From Blastocatellia bacterium (GTDB lineage Bacteria > Acidobacteriota > Blastocatellia > Pyrinomonadales > Pyrinomonadaceae), in contig PMSM01000006.1 in NCBI GenBank assembly GCA_003168335.1, forward strand, positions 62,001 to 126,000: a stretch of 64,000 nucleotides of DNA, in the 5' to 3' direction. Position numbers and translations under genes: made by a program. Each line of letters starts with the position of its first letter. Position 1 is the first letter of the stretch. Shown here piece by piece: positions 51,631-59,724 of the stretch. The notes below the pieces were generated by a model. It was given only the letters and a program-made list of their open reading frames with translations, did no database searches and was not told the DNA's origin.

Positions 51631-52794
51631 ATGCACACACTCGCCCGCTATCGCATCGGCACCGTCATAATTTCCTGCGCACTGATCTGTGTACTGATCG
51701 CCGCGTGCACTCGCCAACCCTCACCAGTGGGGCCCAAGTTCCGCGGCCGCCTGTTGCTGTTGGCTGGGGAAACGACGAACGGAGCGGATCTATTTGAGCT
51801 GAGCGGCGCGCCGACCGGCTCAAGCTACAACTATTCCATTGTTACCACGGGTGTGTTTGAAGCAGCGGCAAGTCCCGACCGAACCCGGCTTTTGTACACG
51901 ACCAAAGACGGAATTCTGCTGCGTGATCTGCGCACCGGTGGTGTCAAACCATTAGTCAAAGGAGAGAACTACTGTCTCGCCTGGGCACCGGACGGCAATC
52001 GTTTTAGCTATAAGCAGAAATCATCCGCGCAGGAGAAAGCGCCTGGCAGCACAGCCGGGACGCCGACGAAGCTCTACGTCTCAGACCTGGATGGTAAAGC
52101 GAAATTGATATGGGAAGATCTTTTTGCGAACTCCGGCACCGTCAGTCCCCCGGCTCAGCCCTCGGTCCTTGAAAGAGCGGCTGATCCTTCCGGTTGCTCG
52201 CAGTGGATCGCGCCCGACCGTTTTATCTTTGATCGATTCCTGGGGGCGCTCCCGAAACAAAAGAAAGGCGGCGAGGTGCTTAAACCGAACACCACGACGC
52301 TGGTAATTCTGAGTGACCCCGTGAAGTTCGTTGACACAGACAGGAAGTGGTCCATTGAAAGCGTCTGTCAGGTTGGAACTGCTGCGTTAGTGCGACCTCA
52401 CGATCAAAACCAGCCTTTTCTGATCGCCAAGAGTCTGGACCACCTTGAAACTCTCAACCCTTCTCCAGCATGTTCCGGGTGTCGATTCGTCGGCTTCGCG
52501 GCACACAGTTGCGTGCCTTTCTTCATTGAAGAGATCACGGCGACCAACAGCGAGTTATTCTCGCTCAATCCATTCAGCTGGCAAAGACAAAGAGGAACGC
52601 GTCTAAGCCAAACGTTTTCAGTGGCCGCCACCATGCTGATCAATTCTTCTGCCAGGTTAATGATCTTAGGAGATGTTCCCGCGTCGTTGCTCTTGATCGA
52701 CACGGAAACCGGCGAAACCGTACCGTTCTTCGCCAAATCTGCTCAGCCGCCGGGCCTGTTATTTCCCAGGCTCGTTGTGTGGATCGAGAACTAA
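51631..52794 (+). CDS. Exported lipoprotein, beta-propeller-like
   Basis: 387 residues. A lipobox with Cys26 (LIAAC) ends the signal. The remainder has repeated strands such as GADLFELSGAPTGSSY, AAASPDRTRLLYTTKDG, AWAPDGNRFSYK and TKLYVSDLDGKAKLIW that resemble TolB- or WD40-like propeller blades. Trailing Cys residues (SPACSGCRFVGF) may bridge. It is on the plus strand between recX and the N-terminal alaS half, in the position where recX and alaS are adjacent in many bacteria. Confidence 0.75.
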   Translation: MHTLARYRIGTVIISCALICVLIAACTRQPSPVGPKFRGRLLLLAGETTNGADLFELSGAPTGSSYNYSIVTTGVFEAAASPDRTRLLYTTKDGILLRDLRTGGVKPLVKGENYCLAWAPDGNRFSYKQKSSAQEKAPGSTAGTPTKLYVSDLDGKAKLIWEDLFANSGTVSPPAQPSVLERAADPSGCSQWIAPDRFIFDRFLGALPKQKKGGEVLKPNTTTLVILSDPVKFVDTDRKWSIESVCQVGTAALVRPHDQNQPFLIAKSLDHLETLNPSPACSGCRFVGFAAHSCVPFFIEEITATNSELFSLNPFSWQRQRGTRLSQTFSVAATMLINSSARLMILGDVPASLLLIDTETGETVPFFAKSAQPPGLLFPRLVVWIEN

Positions 52795-52824
52795 TTCTCT
52801 GCGGCCGCGGTTTTACGCTAATGA

Positions 52825-52881
52825 TGGAGTGCGCTGACTTGTCAGCGCTTTTAAAAAGCGGCGACTAGTCGCCGCACTCCA
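52825..52881. repeat. Twin-hairpin repeat, TGGAGTGC family, copy
   Basis: TGGAGTGC and GCACTCCA ends enclose GCTGAC-TT-GTCAGC and GGCGAC-TA-GTCGCC. It lies 30 bases after the lipoprotein stop and just before recX's stop, where it could end both transcripts. Confidence 0.85.
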
Positions 52882-52891
52882 AATTGGGCCC

Positions 52892-53434
52892 TCAGTCCCC
52901 GACCTCGCTCTTCGTCACCGCGCGAACTTTTTCGCTTACCAATTCAAATCCAAAACCCTGACGCAGCAGATGATCGAAAAGCTTCTTCGCCTCAGCGCGC
53001 GTCTTCGGCCTGCCGCGCAGGCGAATGCGCTTTTCAAGCGCCCGATCAATTAGCTCTTCTTCTGGCGTGGATTCGAAGACCTGATCGAGCGCTTTGTCGG
53101 CCGTTGCCTTGTCGATCTTCTTCAGCCAGAGATCGCGTTCCAGTCTCTGTCTCCCGATTGGCCGCTGCTGCACGCGCAACGACGCAAAGCTATGCGCGAA
53201 CTTTGCGTCATCGAGATAGCCGTACTCGCGCAGGCGTTCGATCACTGCTTCAACGGCGGCCGTGGTCGCGCCGCTGCCCTCGAGTAGACGCTCTCTTAGT
53301 TCCGCAACCGAGCGTGACTTGGCAGCGAGCAACTTGCCTGCTCGCTGGAAGACACGTTCACGGGCTTTCGCGGGATCGAGAGGGGAGGATTCCAGCTGCG
53401 CATCTTCAGCCCTTCTTGAGAATCGTTTCCGCAT
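52892..53434 (-). CDS. recX: Regulatory protein RecX
   Basis: 180 residues, matching RecX length. The three-helix repeats are visible: RERVFQRAGKLLAAKSRSVAELRERLL, VEAVIERLREYGYLDDAKFAHSFASLRVQQ and LERDLWLKKIDKATADKALD. RecX caps and inhibits RecA filaments. No recA in this window. In many bacteria recA, recX and alaS are neighbours; here alaS lies 1.6 kb away with a lipoprotein gene in between. Confidence 0.9.
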   Translation of the reverse strand: MRKRFSRRAEDAQLESSPLDPAKARERVFQRAGKLLAAKSRSVAELRERLLEGSGATTAAVEAVIERLREYGYLDDAKFAHSFASLRVQQRPIGRQRLERDLWLKKIDKATADKALDQVFESTPEEELIDRALEKRIRLRGRPKTRAEAKKLFDHLLRQGFGFELVSEKVRAVTKSEVGD

Positions 53435-53495
53435 GAATACAATCTAGCCCAAGAGTAGACCACAGTAAACGGACAGTTGATCACGCGGCAATCCC

Positions 53496-53661
53496 AAGTC
53501 CCGTAGGGACGTAATGTTTATAGTCCGAAGGTCGCAGTTGTTTTCGACCGTCGCAGCCGCGGCACAATTCTGAAACCGAGCAGCATGAAACCCTACCGCG
53601 CCGGCGGCGCTAAGCTAAGGGGGATATGGAATGCTATAAACATCTCGTCCCTCCGGGACTT
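53496..53661. mobile_element. Small MITE-like element with CCCGTAGGGACG termini
   Basis: The left end reads AAGTCCCGTAGGGACGTAAT and on to TTTATAG; the right end, on the other strand, is AAGTCCCGGAGGGACGAGAT and TTTATAG. About 24 of 28 bases match. The 166-base element has no ORF of note and lies upstream of truB. Confidence 0.75.
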
Positions 53662-53702
53662 AGAACAGTTTCAAATCGCCAATCGGCATTTGGCAATCTA
53701 GA

Positions 53703-54665
53703 ATGTTTCCGATGGATGGAGCTCTGATTATCGACAAGCCCGCGGGGATGACTTCGCACGACGTAGTCGCCCGAGTGCGCCAGCTCATGGGCGAGCGGCG
53801 TGTCGGACATACCGGCACACTCGATCCGTTTGCGACCGGAGTGCTGGTGGTTCTGGTCGGGCGCGCGACGCGGCTGGCGCAGTACCTCAGCGGCGCTGAG
53901 AAGGAATACGAGGCAGTGATCCGCCTGGGCTACGCGACCGATACCGGTGATGTGACGGGTAAACGATTGGAGTGCAAAGAGGATTTCACCGCAGAGACGC
54001 AGAGGGCGCAGAGTCTACGCAGAGAGGATGTCGAAACTGCGCTGGCTGCGTTGCGCGGCGAGATTGAGCAGATACCGCCGATGTATTCCGCCAAGAAGAT
54101 CGCCGGGCGAAAGCTCTACGAACTCGCTCGGCGCGGCGAAGAGGTCGAGCGAAAGCCCGTGCGCGTCATCATTAGTAGTTTCGAAGCTCTCGCGCACGAC
54201 GGCCCGTTGCTGGCGCGAAACGACGATGGCAGCCACGATCTAACCGTGCGAGTTGTGTGCTCTGCGGGAACTTACATTCGCACGTTGGCCGAAGACTTCG
54301 GACAGCAGCTAGGGCTCGGGGCGCACGTCGCTGCGCTGCGCCGCACACGCGCCGGTCGATTCACGATCGCCGACGCGTTTACCCTCGAACGATTGAGCGA
54401 ACTGGCTGAGTCAGCCAAAATCGGCCCGGCCTTGATCTCACCTGACGCGGCAATCTCGCATTTGCCTGCTGTCAGTTTGAGTGCTGATGAAGTGTCGCGC
54501 TCGCTTCACGGAGTGGACATGCAAATCGAGGACGCCCAGGCTTCAGATTGGCCGGACGGTCAGGCGGTGCGGATGCGCGACGCCGATGGCGATTTGGTTG
54601 CGGTAGGAATCTACGATGAAGGTCGAAAGACTCTTCATCCAAAGGTCGTAATTACGAATGAGTAA
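53703..54665 (+). CDS. truB: tRNA pseudouridine(55) synthase
   Basis: 320 residues. The catalytic motif GHTGTLDPFATG has Asp41, and KPAGMTSHD near 12-20 is the TruB opening. A later strand GTYIRTLAEDFG and the C-terminal PUA-like domain (SHLPAVSLSADE to AVGIYDEGRKTL) complete the family. It makes pseudouridine at position 55 of tRNA. Residues 94-107 (EDFTAETQRAQSLRRE) come from a known-looking short repeat ACCGCAGAGACGCAGAGGGC and appear to be extra compared with the usual link between VTG and the next helix. Most of the protein is otherwise standard. Confidence 0.94.
   Translation: MFPMDGALIIDKPAGMTSHDVVARVRQLMGERRVGHTGTLDPFATGVLVVLVGRATRLAQYLSGAEKEYEAVIRLGYATDTGDVTGKRLECKEDFTAETQRAQSLRREDVETALAALRGEIEQIPPMYSAKKIAGRKLYELARRGEEVERKPVRVIISSFEALAHDGPLLARNDDGSHDLTVRVVCSAGTYIRTLAEDFGQQLGLGAHVAALRRTRAGRFTIADAFTLERLSELAESAKIGPALISPDAAISHLPAVSLSADEVSRSLHGVDMQIEDAQASDWPDGQAVRMRDADGDLVAVGIYDEGRKTLHPKVVITNE
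53985..54025. repeat. ACCGCAGAGACGCAGAG repeat in frame in truB
   Basis: The plus strand reads ACCGCAGAGACGCAGAGGGC followed by GCAGAGTCTACGCAGAGAG. This type of GCAGAGACGCAGAG text occurs in many genomes as a non-coding repeat. A similar stretch, GGACGCAGAGTGCGCCGAGG, lies at about 37530. Confidence 0.7.
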
Positions 54666-54689
54666 TCGCAGCCACGGCCGCGTTTTGCG

Positions 54690-54860
54690 GCGGCGCCGTC
54701 CGATGTGCGGAAAGTCTTAGACTTTCCGATCCCGCCCGGTCCGTTTTCGGGCTACGCCCTTGATTGGTCCTTGCAGGAAAAAGGGGCGCCGCCCCAGGAT
54801 TAGCTAACACTTGATCGGAAGGCCGCGGGCCTTCCGCACCTCAGACGGCAGAGCCGCCAG
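54690..54860. repeat. Palindromic repeat block, GTGCGGAAAGTC type
   Basis: GCGGAAAGTCTTAGACTTTCCG, GGGGCGCCGCCCC, GGAAGGCCGCGGGCCTTCCG and CAGACGGCAGAGCCGCC. It fills the space between truB and the alpha/beta hydrolase gene. Confidence 0.7.
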
Positions 54861-54911
54861 CACGCACACTCTTTCGTCTAACGAGCCCAGCGCGTTAAGA
54901 TTCCATCCGTC

Positions 54912-55919
54912 ATGAAGAAACGTTACTTACTCGCCGGGGCATCGGGAATAGTCGCCGGCGCGGTTGCCACCAAACTTCTTACTCGTCCGCGCGACGTCAG
55001 TTGGCCTGACAGCATCGACCTCATCTATCACGCCGAGTACTCATGGTTCACGATTATCGACGGCGTACGGATTCACTATCAGGAAGCCGGCGACGAAAAC
55101 GCGCCGCCTATGATTCTCATCCACGGTTTCATTTCTTCGAATCTGGTTTGGAATGAAGTGTTCCGGCCGCTCGCGCAGGCCGGCTTTCGCGTCATTGCTC
55201 CTGACCTGCCCGGCTATGGCTATTCAGACAAGCCCCGCGACGGCGAATACACTATCGCGTCTCAGGCGCGCGCCGTGCTGGGTTTGATGGATCGTCTGGG
55301 GATCGAAAAAGCGACGATTGTCGGGGCTTCGTATGGAGGAGCCGTCGCCGCCATGCTGGCCCTCGATTGTCCCGAACGAGTTGCGCGGCTGGTATTGGTC
55401 GGCGCCGTGAGCAACGACGAAGTGAAAAAGAAGCTGCTGCTGAGATTGGCGAGCCTGCCAATCATCGGCGATATTGCCACGCCTCTTTTCCTGGGTTCGC
55501 GCTGGATTTTGCGAAAGCGAACTGAAGAGGTCTATCGACGGCTGGGGTACCCGGTCGACGAACGCAAGCTAGAGGCCCGTCATCATCTGCTGGAGACCTC
55601 GAACACGCATCACGCGATGATTCGTACCGTGCGTCAATGGAGCGCCAATCGGATCTCTCGTGATGCGCATCTGATCCGCCAACCCACGATGCTGGTTTGG
55701 GGCGACGAAGATAACCACATCCCGATCAGCAATGCTTACAGACTGCGCGATGCAATTCCCAACTCGCGTCTGATTGTCTTTCGCCGTTGTGGGCATTTGC
55801 CACCTACTGAGTATCCGGAGAAGTTCGTCGAAGTCGTCGCTGAGTTCTGTAAAGCCGACGAGAGTCCGGGCGAGAAACTTCAGCCGCTGGACTTCAAAGA
55901 ACGCAACACAAGCACATAG
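54912..55919 (+). CDS. Alpha/beta hydrolase
   Basis: 335 residues. A hydrophobic start (MKKRYLLAGASGIVAGAVA) may be a signal anchor. The hydrolase fold has the oxyanion HGF near ILIHGFISSNLVW, nucleophile GASYGG with Ser142, Asp in VWGDEDNHIP and His in CGHLPPTEYP. It could be an esterase, epoxide hydrolase or haloalkane dehalogenase-like enzyme; the substrate is not readable. It is alone, followed by a half TGGAGTGC repeat and element D. Confidence 0.88.
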   Translation: MKKRYLLAGASGIVAGAVATKLLTRPRDVSWPDSIDLIYHAEYSWFTIIDGVRIHYQEAGDENAPPMILIHGFISSNLVWNEVFRPLAQAGFRVIAPDLPGYGYSDKPRDGEYTIASQARAVLGLMDRLGIEKATIVGASYGGAVAAMLALDCPERVARLVLVGAVSNDEVKKKLLLRLASLPIIGDIATPLFLGSRWILRKRTEEVYRRLGYPVDERKLEARHHLLETSNTHHAMIRTVRQWSANRISRDAHLIRQPTMLVWGDEDNHIPISNAYRLRDAIPNSRLIVFRRCGHLPPTEYPEKFVEVVAEFCKADESPGEKLQPLDFKERNTST

Positions 55920-55923
55920 CATT

Positions 55924-55962
55924 TGGAGTGCGGCGGCAAGCGTAGCGCGACGCCGCTTTGGA
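55924..55962. repeat. TGGAGTGC-family half copy
   Basis: TGGAGTGCGGCGGCAAGCGT followed by AGCGCGACGCCGCTTTGGA. Only one of the two hairpins is present. It lies 8 bases before element D. Confidence 0.65.
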
Positions 55963-55969
55963 TATTGTT

Positions 55970-56177
55970 GTCCGACAAACTTCAGGAAGCTCTGAACAAG
56001 TTGCTGAGCAGCCGAGCTGGAGGTTTGACGCAGAGGTTAGTTTGCGAAGCTTAGGCCCGAAAGGGCCGACATTCAATATTTTCCAGCAACCAACAATACT
56101 TGTTCAGAGCTTCCTTCAGTTTGTCGTTGACGTTACTTCTACTCAAGTTGAAGCGACAAACGAAAAGTTTGTCGGAC
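55970..56177. mobile_element. MITE-like element D
   Basis: Left end GTCCGACAAACTTCAGGAAG; right end, read inward, GTCCGACAAACTTTTCGTTT. The first 100 bases are nearly the reverse complement of the right part of element C (32600-32704). A second inner copy of a terminus lies at about 56110-56130. The element ends 12 bases from the membrane protein stop. Confidence 0.7.
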
Positions 56178-56188
56178 ATAAGCTCCGC

Positions 56189-57457
56189 TCAGTTCATGTG
56201 CAGAGCCTTACCCACCGCAGGATCCCTGCGCACGCGCCAGATTTTTGAATCAAGGTAGTAGTGAATGAAGGCATAGCCCCAGAGGAAAGCGATTCCCAGT
56301 TGAATCGGCACAGACAGTAGGGCGGGTGAGTCACCCGTATGCAGGTTCAGGTAACCCAGATATTGCCGCGGGCCCTGGTAGATTATGCCAAAGAGAATTC
56401 CGAAGGCGATGTAGTAGATCAGTCGGCGACTGATGAGTGCGGCGGGACCATACTTACTGCGAAGATCAGTTCGCGCTTCGCGCTCATGCGGACGGGACGT
56501 CCGCGCTCCCAGCATTGCGGCTGTGCCGCTCTCCAGTGCGGAAAGGGCGGGGTCCCCAGCGGGGCAGCCCCGCTGGGGTGCTAGACTATGCCTTTCCGGC
56601 CCGCCGCTCTTATCTAATTCGACGAGGCTGCGCCTCGCCGGTGCGGCAGAGTACTTCTGATTATGAAACCAGATCAGCCGGTGATATTGCAGGTTGTGAT
56701 AGATAGTGAGAATTGCGACGATCGCGATCGGCTTGGCGGGCATCGGCGTCAGCAAAACGATCCAGTGCATCGGGATCGCCGCCGCCAGCAGCAGGTACTT
56801 CGGCAGATCCAAAGGTTGCTGTAACCACGCTCGCTGAATCTGGCGAATAATCCACGCCGCGCCAATCACGATTGTCCCCGCCAGCAGCAACATCGCCACG
56901 GTGTTTACGCCGCTGCGCAGAATCGGCGGGACGCGGGCCATCGCGTTCGGGTCGTTGGCGATGAACGCCACGAACGGATAGTTAAAAGCAAACATCAACC
57001 ACACGCGATCGAGCGCGTTGTCCACCGGCGCCAGGTCGTTGTTCTTCTTCTTGTAAAGCACCATGAAGCCGTAATGCTGTTTGACCAGATGGTAGTAAGC
57101 CCACAGCGCGGCTACAAAAAAGAAGACAAGCCCCAAGCCAAGCAGCACCAGCGCCGGGCCCACCACGAAAAAAAGCAGCGAGCCCAGCAACAGACGCTTG
57201 CGCATCTTCCATTCTGAAGCGTCAAAGTAAGTACGAGACAGCGTGCCGAAGACGTGCGGCGCGTCGATCAGAATCGCCCAGCCGGCGACCATCGGAATCA
57301 GTGGCAGGACACCGGTGACGTAAAGAATCAGCAGCGCGTAGCTCGATGCCACGGAACCCACAAACCAGATCAAATCCTCGCGGGCGTTAATGATCCAGCG
57401 CAGTGAGATAGCGCGTGGGCGAACTTGGTCGGTGATGATCTCAGTAGCGGCGGACAT
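56189..57457 (-). CDS. Polytopic membrane protein with in-frame repeat insert
   Basis: 422 residues from the ATG at 57457; an upstream start would read through the TGGAGTGC repeat. About eight hydrophobic segments are separated by charged loops (ASEWKMRKRLLLGSLLFFVV, YYHLVKQHYGFMVLYKKKN, LTIYHNLQYHRLIWFHNQ). Conserved-looking His and Trp pairs (HLVKQHYG, YHNLQYHR) may bind metal. I do not know the family. Residues about 266-329 (SAAPARRSLVELDKSGGPER onwards to THEREARTDLRSKYG-like text) are coded by several palindromic repeats at 56470-56660 and sit in a loop between two membrane helices, so they are likely a recent insertion. The reading frame stays open through all of it. Confidence 0.8.
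   Translation of the reverse strand: MSAATEIITDQVRPRAISLRWIINAREDLIWFVGSVASSYALLILYVTGVLPLIPMVAGWAILIDAPHVFGTLSRTYFDASEWKMRKRLLLGSLLFFVVGPALVLLGLGLVFFFVAALWAYYHLVKQHYGFMVLYKKKNNDLAPVDNALDRVWLMFAFNYPFVAFIANDPNAMARVPPILRSGVNTVAMLLLAGTIVIGAAWIIRQIQRAWLQQPLDLPKYLLLAAAIPMHWIVLLTPMPAKPIAIVAILTIYHNLQYHRLIWFHNQKYSAAPARRSLVELDKSGGPERHSLAPQRGCPAGDPALSALESGTAAMLGARTSRPHEREARTDLRSKYGPAALISRRLIYYIAFGILFGIIYQGPRQYLGYLNLHTGDSPALLSVPIQLGIAFLWGYAFIHYYLDSKIWRVRRDPAVGKALHMN
56470..56660. repeat. Mosaic of palindromic repeats read in frame
   Basis: Contains GCGGACGGGACGTCCGCGCT (arm of the 9189 element), GTGCCGCTCTCCAGTGCGG, CCAGCGGGGCAGCCCCGCTGG and GGCTGCGCCTCGCC. On the minus strand this mosaic codes about 60 residues inside the membrane protein. 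Confidence 0.75.
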
Positions 57458-57464
57458 CTTTTTA

Positions 57465-57539
57465 TGGAGTGCGGCGACCTGTCGCCGCTTTCTCCTTACA
57501 AACTCAAAAACCAAAGCGGTGACAGGTCACCGCACTCCA
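57465..57539. repeat. Twin-hairpin repeat, TGGAGTGC family, ends gpmI
   Basis: Between TGGAGTGC and GCACTCCA lie GGCGAC-CT-GTCGCC and GGTGAC-AG-GTCACC. The right arm codes the last residues FGVR and the TGA of gpmI; the left end is 7 bases before the start codon of the membrane protein. Confidence 0.85.
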
Positions 57540-59110
57540 AAATCTTCCCGCAAATCTTGTCCAGTCATCTCCACGGGCTTGGCAATTCCGAGCAGGCCAA
57601 GCATCGTCGGCGCCACGTCCTGCAACGCTCCGCCGGCGCGAAGTTTTAGGCCGAGAGAATCTTCATCAATGAGATGAAACGGGACCGGATTCGTGGTGTG
57701 CGCGGTGTGCGGCTGGCCGGTCTTCAGATCGATCATCTGTTCGGCGTTGCCATGATCGGCGGTGATCAAAGTAGTGCCGCGCGCGGTCCGCATCGCTTTG
57801 GTGATCCAACCAAGGCACGTATCAACGTACTGGCAGGCTTCAATCGTTTTATCGAGCATGCCCGTATGGCCCACCATGTCAGGATTCGCAAAGTTCACGA
57901 CGAACACATCTGTCTCGCCTTCCTCGATCGCGCGCAAGAGCTTGTCGGTGATCTTGAACGCAGACATCTCCGGCATCAAGTCGTAGGTCGCAACTCTGGG
58001 TGAAGGGATGAGCAGACGCTTCTCGAAGGGAAACTCCTGCTCGATGCCGCCATTAAAAAAGTATGTGACGTGCGCGTACTTCTCAGTTTCAGCCAGGCGA
58101 AGGTTGCGCACTCCGCAGGACGCAAAGACTTCGGCCAGCACATTGACCAGGTGCGCGGGCGTGAAAGCTACCGGCAAAGGATAGGTCTTGTCGTAGACGG
58201 CAAAGCAAACGAAATGCACGTGCGGGCGCTGCGGCGCCGAAAAAGCATCGAACCCGGGCACGGCCAGCGCGGCGGTAATTTCCCGCGCGCGGTCGGCGCG
58301 AAAGTTAAAGAAGATCACCGAATCGCCATCCTGAATCGTGGCTACGGGTTCGCCGCTGGCGCGGGTAACGACGATGGGCTCGACAAACTCGTCAGTGATT
58401 CCGTGCTCGTAGGACTTTCGGATCGCAGCCAGGGGATCCGTGGTCCGCTCACCTTCGCCATTCACCAGAAGTTTGTACGCGCGCTCAATCCGCTCCCAGT
58501 GCTTGTCGCGATCCATCGCGTAGTAGCGCCCAACCAACGTAGCAATCTCGCCCACGCCGATCTCCCCGCACTTGTCCTGCATCGCCGCGACATACTTTTC
58601 CGCGGAAGAAGGCGGCGTGTCGCGCCCGTCCAGAAAGCAATGAAGAAAGACGCGTCTCACTTCGTACTCTTTCGCCAGGCGCAGCAGCGCATAAGCATGC
58701 TCCTGCGACGAATGAACCAGGCCGTCTGAGACCAGTCCGATGATATGCAAAGCGCGATCGTGTTTTGCCGCGCCGTCCATGGCCGCATTGAGCGCCAGAT
58801 TCTGAAAGAACTCGCCGGTTTCGATCGAGTGGTTAATCCGTTCAATGTCGGTGAGCACCACGCGGCCCGCGCCCAGGCAGAGATGGCCGACATTCGAATT
58901 GCCCATCACGCCTTTCGGCAGGCCCACGCACTCTCCCGACGCCTCGATCAAAGTGTGCGGATATTTCTCGCGCAGCTCGTCGTAGTAAGGCATCTCGGCG
59001 AGGGCGATCGCGTTGCCTTCGCGTTCGGCGCGATAACCAAAGCCGTCAAGGACGATGAGCGCGAGTGGACCTTGTCTTTTATTCACATTTTGCTTTCTGT
59101 ACCAGGGCAT
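57527..59110 (-). CDS. gpmI: 2,3-bisphosphoglycerate-independent phosphoglycerate mutase
   Basis: 527 residues. Metal site Asp22 (LIVLDGFG), catalytic Ser72 in MGNSNVGH (family usually MGNSEVGH), HCFLDGRDTPP, FFNFRADRAREI and the second metal set MVGHTG and TADHGNAEQM. It interconverts 3- and 2-phosphoglycerate in glycolysis, manganese dependent. The ATG at 59110 directly follows the zinc-ribbon stop TAG, so translation may be coupled; a GTG nine codons in (NVNKRQGP) is a possible alternative. The last residues are from the TGGAGTGC repeat. Enolase, the next glycolytic enzyme, lies 2 kb away on the same strand. Confidence 0.95.
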   Translation of the reverse strand: MPWYRKQNVNKRQGPLALIVLDGFGYRAEREGNAIALAEMPYYDELREKYPHTLIEASGECVGLPKGVMGNSNVGHLCLGAGRVVLTDIERINHSIETGEFFQNLALNAAMDGAAKHDRALHIIGLVSDGLVHSSQEHAYALLRLAKEYEVRRVFLHCFLDGRDTPPSSAEKYVAAMQDKCGEIGVGEIATLVGRYYAMDRDKHWERIERAYKLLVNGEGERTTDPLAAIRKSYEHGITDEFVEPIVVTRASGEPVATIQDGDSVIFFNFRADRAREITAALAVPGFDAFSAPQRPHVHFVCFAVYDKTYPLPVAFTPAHLVNVLAEVFASCGVRNLRLAETEKYAHVTYFFNGGIEQEFPFEKRLLIPSPRVATYDLMPEMSAFKITDKLLRAIEEGETDVFVVNFANPDMVGHTGMLDKTIEACQYVDTCLGWITKAMRTARGTTLITADHGNAEQMIDLKTGQPHTAHTTNPVPFHLIDEDSLGLKLRAGGALQDVAPTMLGLLGIAKPVEMTGQDLREDFGVR

Positions 59111-59338
59111 CTATGATTTTGTTTGATACTTGGTCCCGCACACTGGACATTGCATTAGTTCCTTGATGCCGCTAATCGGCAGCACGGGAATGATGAAGAA
59201 CAGCGTGATGAATCGCATCCCCTGCTTCTTTGCAAAGGTGTCCACGGTCCCGCATTTACCGCACTTCATCTGATTTGGCACGGGCTGTGATCCCCACGAA
59301 AAGAAGTGCGAGCCGATGATGAAGAAGAAAGCGATCAT
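59111..59338 (-). CDS. Small zinc-ribbon membrane protein
   Basis: 75 residues from the ATG at 59338. Residues 1-14 are hydrophobic (MIAFFFIIGSHFFSWG); then CGKCG and, near the C-terminus, CPVCG give a zinc ribbon, with a second hydrophobic stretch FITLFFIIPVLP between. Such small ribbon proteins are widespread and uncharacterised. Its stop abuts the gpmI start. The upstream side is the left terminus of element E, 7 bases away. Confidence 0.72.
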   Translation of the reverse strand: MIAFFFIIGSHFFSWGSQPVPNQMKCGKCGTVDTFAKKQGMRFITLFFIIPVLPISGIKELMQCPVCGTKYQTKS

Positions 59339-59344
59339 GCTCGT

Positions 59345-59724
59345 GTCCGACAAACTTCAGAAACCTCTGAACAAGTATCGTTGGCTGCAAAAGTATTAGC
59401 CCGTCGAGGAATTCTTTGCGCCAATCCCTGACATCCCAGGCCCGAAGGGCCGACATGCAATAGCCACGCCCGTCAGGGCGTGGTCGCGATCGTCTCGATG
59501 AATCTTGAGGCCCGAAGGGCCGGCACTTTATGCCATCCGAGGTCAATATTGCTTGTGTCGCACCTTCGGCGCTTATTCGTCTTAACCAGCTTTCGGATCC
59601 ACGCCCTTACGGGCGCGGCTATTGCCTGCCCTACGGGCCTAAACTCAGGGAACCGCCCTCTCCGGCGACCATCCCAAATTCTTCGCCTCACGACTTCTTC
59701 AGAGCTTCCTAAAGTTTGTCGGAC
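59345..59724. mobile_element. MITE-like element E
   Basis: Left end GTCCGACAAACTTCAGAAAC, right end (inward) GTCCGACAAACTTTAGGAAG. Inside are two AGGCCCGAAGGGCCG hairpins and CCACGCCCGTCAGGGCGTGG and CACGCCCTTACGGGCG. It fills the whole space between the GNAT gene, whose stop lies in the right terminus, and the zinc-ribbon gene. No transposase. Confidence 0.8.

Noticed and set aside
53703-53714. Second ATG of truB (53712) as the start
   Set aside because: Both are in frame and only three codons apart; the sequence does not decide between them, so the longer form is kept.
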